Assembly: GCA_031119195.1 (NCBI GenBank)
Contig: JAVHYG010000065.1
Coordinates: 1,323 to 9,008 of the forward strand
Direction: 5' to 3'
Origin: Rickettsiella sp.
GTDB lineage: Bacteria; Pseudomonadota; Gammaproteobacteria; Diplorickettsiales; Diplorickettsiaceae
DNA: 7,686 bases
In this document: positions 5,452 to 7,686 of the stretch, one piece after another
How the letters are laid out: each line of letters begins with the position of its first letter
How positions within the stretch are numbered: the stretch's first letter is position 1
Translations under genes and position numbers: made by a program
Notes under the pieces: model-generated
What the model was told of the DNA's origin: nothing
The model's input: only the letters and a program-made list of their open reading frames with translations
The model's database searches: none

Positions 5452-6714
5452 AGCAATGCCGCGCATTTCACGCATAAAAAAACTGACTAAAAATGCCAGT
5501 CCTGTAAAACACATTAAATAAACGGCAGGAATCAATCGATTATCACTAAACCGAATGAGCCAAGTAACCAATAAGGGGGTAAACCCACCTGCAACTGCAA
5601 AACCTAGATTATAAACGATTCCAACACCTGTGTAACGCACAGATGTTGGAAACAAACTTACTAAAATGCTTGTGTAGGTACTCATAACAATACTACCTAT
5701 ACCTCCAAGCAAAAATATTCCCAAAATGACCAATCCAAATTTCTGTAAAGTAAATAAAGAATAAATTGGATAGCTTAATAAAAGCAGTCCTAAAGTCCCT
5801 ATCCGAATCATTTTTAAATAACCTAACTGATCCGCGTAGTATGCCAGCAATACAAGCAAACCACCGATCAAAAACATCTGTAAGGTATTTAGGATCATTA
5901 ATTTATCAAAAGAATAGCGAAAAAAAGTACTCAAATAAGTTGGCATAAATAAAAAAAATAGGCTAACAATTACTGCACCTAAAGAAGCTAATAAAACGCC
6001 TTGACCTATCTGCAAAGAATGATGCAATAAAACTTCTTTTAAAGGAAAAAGAGTTTGTTTTTTAGCTATATGTAGCTGTAAAAATAAAGGGGTTTCATGC
6101 AGTTGACGACGAAGATAAAAACTAAATATGCCTAAAATGCCTCCTATAAAAAATGGTAAGCGCCAACCCCAAGAAAGCAGAGTCATAGGCTCCATGAAAT
6201 GAATTAATAACGTTGCTATTAATGAACCTAGCAATAATCCAGCGTTTACTCCGAAAAAAATTAAAGAACAAACTAAGGCACGATTATTTGTTGGTGTTAA
6301 TTCTGTAATAAATACTAATGCGCCAGGAATTTCTCCACCAACGCTAAAGCCTTGCAATAAACGAAGTAAAATTAATAAAATTGGCGCAAAAATACCTATT
6401 GTTTGGTAATTAGGAAGCACCGCTATCAGCAATGAAGGTATTGCCATCCCTATTATAGTAATCAGGAAAGTTTTTTTACGCCCAACACGATCGCCCATAT
6501 GACCTAGAATAATGCCTCCTAGAGGACGCATTAAATAACCTACGGCAAATAGACCATAAGTAGCCAACAAAGAAACGATTGCATCTGAACTAGGAAAAAA
6601 TAAACTCCCTAAAGTTTTTGCGAAAAAGACAAATATAATAAAATCGTAAAATTCTAGAGCTCCGCCTAAACCAGTTAACAGGATAATTTTTTTTTGTTCT
6701 TGGGTAAAAATCAT
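5431..6714 (-). CDS. MFS transporter, metabolite:H+ symporter (MHS) family, ProP/KgtP-like
   Basis: A 12-helix inner-membrane secondary transporter, expected to import a small organic solute with protons. At 427 residues it has the family length. Family signs are the N-terminal GGALEFYDFIIFVFFA (17-32), the MFS loop 2-3 signature GHMGDRVGRKK (71-81), LLQGFSVGGEIPGA (119-132) in helix 4, RRQLHETPLF (202-211) at the central loop, and FPTSVRYTGVGIVYNLGFAVAGG (355-377, read in two parts: FPTSVRYTG and YNLGFAVAGG). These resemble proline/betaine (ProP), 2-oxoglutarate (KgtP) and shikimate (ShiA) carriers; the substrate cannot be told from sequence alone. The C-terminus lacks the long coiled coil of E. 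coli ProP, which argues against an osmosensing ProP orthologue. The ATG at 6714 has only a weak ribosome site (TTAAAG). A run of nine A lies in codons 7-10. It lies 69 bp downstream of the DUF5671-type gene on the same strand. Confidence 0.9.
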   Translation of the reverse strand: MIFTQEQKKIILLTGLGGALEFYDFIIFVFFAKTLGSLFFPSSDAIVSLLATYGLFAVGYLMRPLGGIILGHMGDRVGRKKTFLITIIGMAIPSLLIAVLPNYQTIGIFAPILLILLRLLQGFSVGGEIPGALVFITELTPTNNRALVCSLIFFGVNAGLLLGSLIATLLIHFMEPMTLLSWGWRLPFFIGGILGIFSFYLRRQLHETPLFLQLHIAKKQTLFPLKEVLLHHSLQIGQGVLLASLGAVIVSLFFLFMPTYLSTFFRYSFDKLMILNTLQMFLIGGLLVLLAYYADQLGYLKMIRIGTLGLLLLSYPIYSLFTLQKFGLVILGIFLLGGIGSIVMSTYTSILVSLFPTSVRYTGVGIVYNLGFAVAGGFTPLLVTWLIRFSDNRLIPAVYLMCFTGLAFLVSFFMREMRGIALGCDIL

Positions 6715-6756
6715 CTTTAATTATTGTATGAAATGAAACCTATAGAAAGCGTTTTA

Positions 6757-6780
6757 GGGCGCCGCGTCGCCATTGGGACC
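6757..6780. other. short GC-rich islet in the 69-bp gap before the transporter gene
   Basis: In this stretch 19 of 24 bases are G or C (GGGCGCCGCGTCGCC, then ATTGGGACC), against a clearly AT-rich surround. It contains the palindrome GGCGCC and a possible 4-bp GGCG/CGCC stem. No T run follows on the minus strand, so it is not a standard terminator for the upstream membrane-protein gene. The function is unknown; it could be a fragment of a dispersed repeat. Confidence 0.3.
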
Positions 6781-6783
6781 ATG

Positions 6784-7686
6784 CTAATTATCAAGCTTAC
6801 CATGCATTCTATCAAACATAACTTTACGTAAATAACAAAAATCTTCGTGTTTTTCCAGCTGTTTCCATTTACTGAATTCATTCATGCCAAAATCGGCTGA
6901 GGAATTAAGCACAAACCTAGCACACAGCTTAAACGAAGAATTATTCACTATTACATATTTATAAGGTAGTTTACTAACCGGATCTAAGTGAATTTTAAAT
7001 GTAGGTATAGCGAGTGAAATAGCATTCAATGAAGTAGGTAAGTATTTTTTTTGTTTCGCATAGGAACGTATAGCTGCATCTGTTTCAAGTAAATCTATAG
7101 CGCGTTGTTTGTTTTGTTCTACCAACTGTTTATTTTTTTTAACTATAGTGCTTGGTGTTAGAATAGGATTTGGTAAAGTTTTTTCAAGGGATTTAACCAT
7201 ATAAAAACTGAAAATAATAACCAGTATAACAATAGCGGATGTAGTATAAGCAAAACATTTTAATTGGCACGATGACCAATGAGGTTTACGTAATTCTCCT
7301 GCTGAGTAAAAAATCAGCAACCAACTGATTATCAGTAATAACACCAATAATTTTAAATTAAAATTTAAAGTTTGATCATTTATTAAAATAGATTTTAATA
7401 AATGAATAGCGGTAAATAATGCGGTAATCACACTAAAAAAAAGTGTTACACGCACATAGAATTTATGAAAAAAAAATGGGTTTAACTCAGCTTCTGCAGA
7501 GTAATGCGTTTTATTTAAATAATAGGATAGCACCAAATAAGCAGGAAATAAGAAAACTAAAGACGCGATATTTGATTTCACACTAATAATCGTTTGCGAA
7601 TTTGCTTGATGGGTTAAAAAGTTGACGCAATCAAATAACAAATCGGCAAAATAGAACACGCTACAATAGAGCGCAATGATAAACAA
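6784..7686 (-). CDS. membrane protein with DUF5671-like domain and pseudopilin-like C-terminal domain, N-terminus beyond right edge
   Basis: The frame is open to the window edge. The first codon there is TTG, more likely an internal Leu than a start, so the true N-terminus lies outside, probably only a short way off. The visible 300 residues show five likely membrane helices (about 2-23, 40-58, 78-98, 109-128 and 145-165). The first four, including the SNIASLVFLFPAYLVLSYYL segment and LNFNLKLLVLLLII, fit the DUF5671 pattern as I recall it. After the last helix comes a charged linker (about 183-198) and a domain from about 200 with the order DAAIRSYAKQKKYLPTSL, LDPVSKLPYKY and SFKLCARF. That resembles the periplasmic domain of type II secretion pseudopilins (helix, YP-SL, DPxxxxPYxY), and similar tails occur in DUF5671 proteins. 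The cellular role is not known. It ends 69 bp before the transporter gene on the same strand. Confidence 0.7.
   Translation of the reverse strand: MFIIALYCSVFYFADLLFDCVNFLTHQANSQTIISVKSNIASLVFLFPAYLVLSYYLNKTHYSAEAELNPFFFHKFYVRVTLFFSVITALFTAIHLLKSILINDQTLNFNLKLLVLLLIISWLLIFYSAGELRKPHWSSCQLKCFAYTTSAIVILVIIFSFYMVKSLEKTLPNPILTPSTIVKKNKQLVEQNKQRAIDLLETDAAIRSYAKQKKYLPTSLNAISLAIPTFKIHLDPVSKLPYKYVIVNNSSFKLCARFVLNSSADFGMNEFSKWKQLEKHEDFCYLRKVMFDRMHGKLDN

Noticed and set aside
7468..7476. Nine-base A run inside the DUF5671-type gene as a slippage site
   Set aside because: It is mid-gene, encodes a plausible FFF stretch in a membrane-proximal region, and is ordinary for DNA of this base composition.

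Overview
The window looks like a chromosomal segment of an AT-rich gammaproteobacterium, most plausibly of the order Legionellales (Legionella, Coxiella or Rickettsiella relatives). This is inferred from the A/T-biased codon use, the many A/T homopolymers, the combination of a giant NAD-type glutamate dehydrogenase, UbiG and an MHS-type sugar-porter-like transporter, and ubiG lying next to a MupP/Gph-type phosphatase. I have no database result for the species.

Layout. Positions 1-3600 (minus) hold the first 1200 codons of an NAD-specific glutamate dehydrogenase of the large (about 1600-residue) family; it continues past the left edge. Positions 3601-4035 are a divergent intergenic region of 435 bp, unusually rich in repeats: a 143-bp near-perfect palindromic (MITE-like) element, a direct repeat on either side of it, a separate strong stem-loop, a 16-bp dyad, a small hairpin beside a Shine-Dalgarno-like sequence, and a 12-codon upstream ORF that overlaps the dehydrogenase start. 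Positions 4036-5451 (plus) hold a tight two-gene unit, ubiG and a HAD phosphatase best read as MupP (often annotated Gph). Positions 5431-6714 (minus) hold a metabolite:H+ symporter of the ProP/KgtP type, whose 3' end overlaps the phosphatase tail to tail by 21 bp. Positions 6784-7686 (minus) hold the C-terminal 300 residues of a membrane protein of DUF5671 type with a pseudopilin-like tail, running off the right edge.

How they fit together. The protein genes are mostly housekeeping: glutamate catabolism feeding the TCA cycle, ubiquinone methylation, probable cell-wall sugar recycling, and uptake of a small organic acid or osmolyte. An intracellular or amino-acid-fed lifestyle would fit glutamate oxidation, but that is inference. 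The part least explained by known genes is the dehydrogenase leader. There, one 10-nt sequence can pair with either of two downstream copies, each lying just before a CAGGAG motif, with the palindromic element between the copies. No convincing CRISPR, tRNA, rRNA, insertion-sequence transposase or defence gene is visible.
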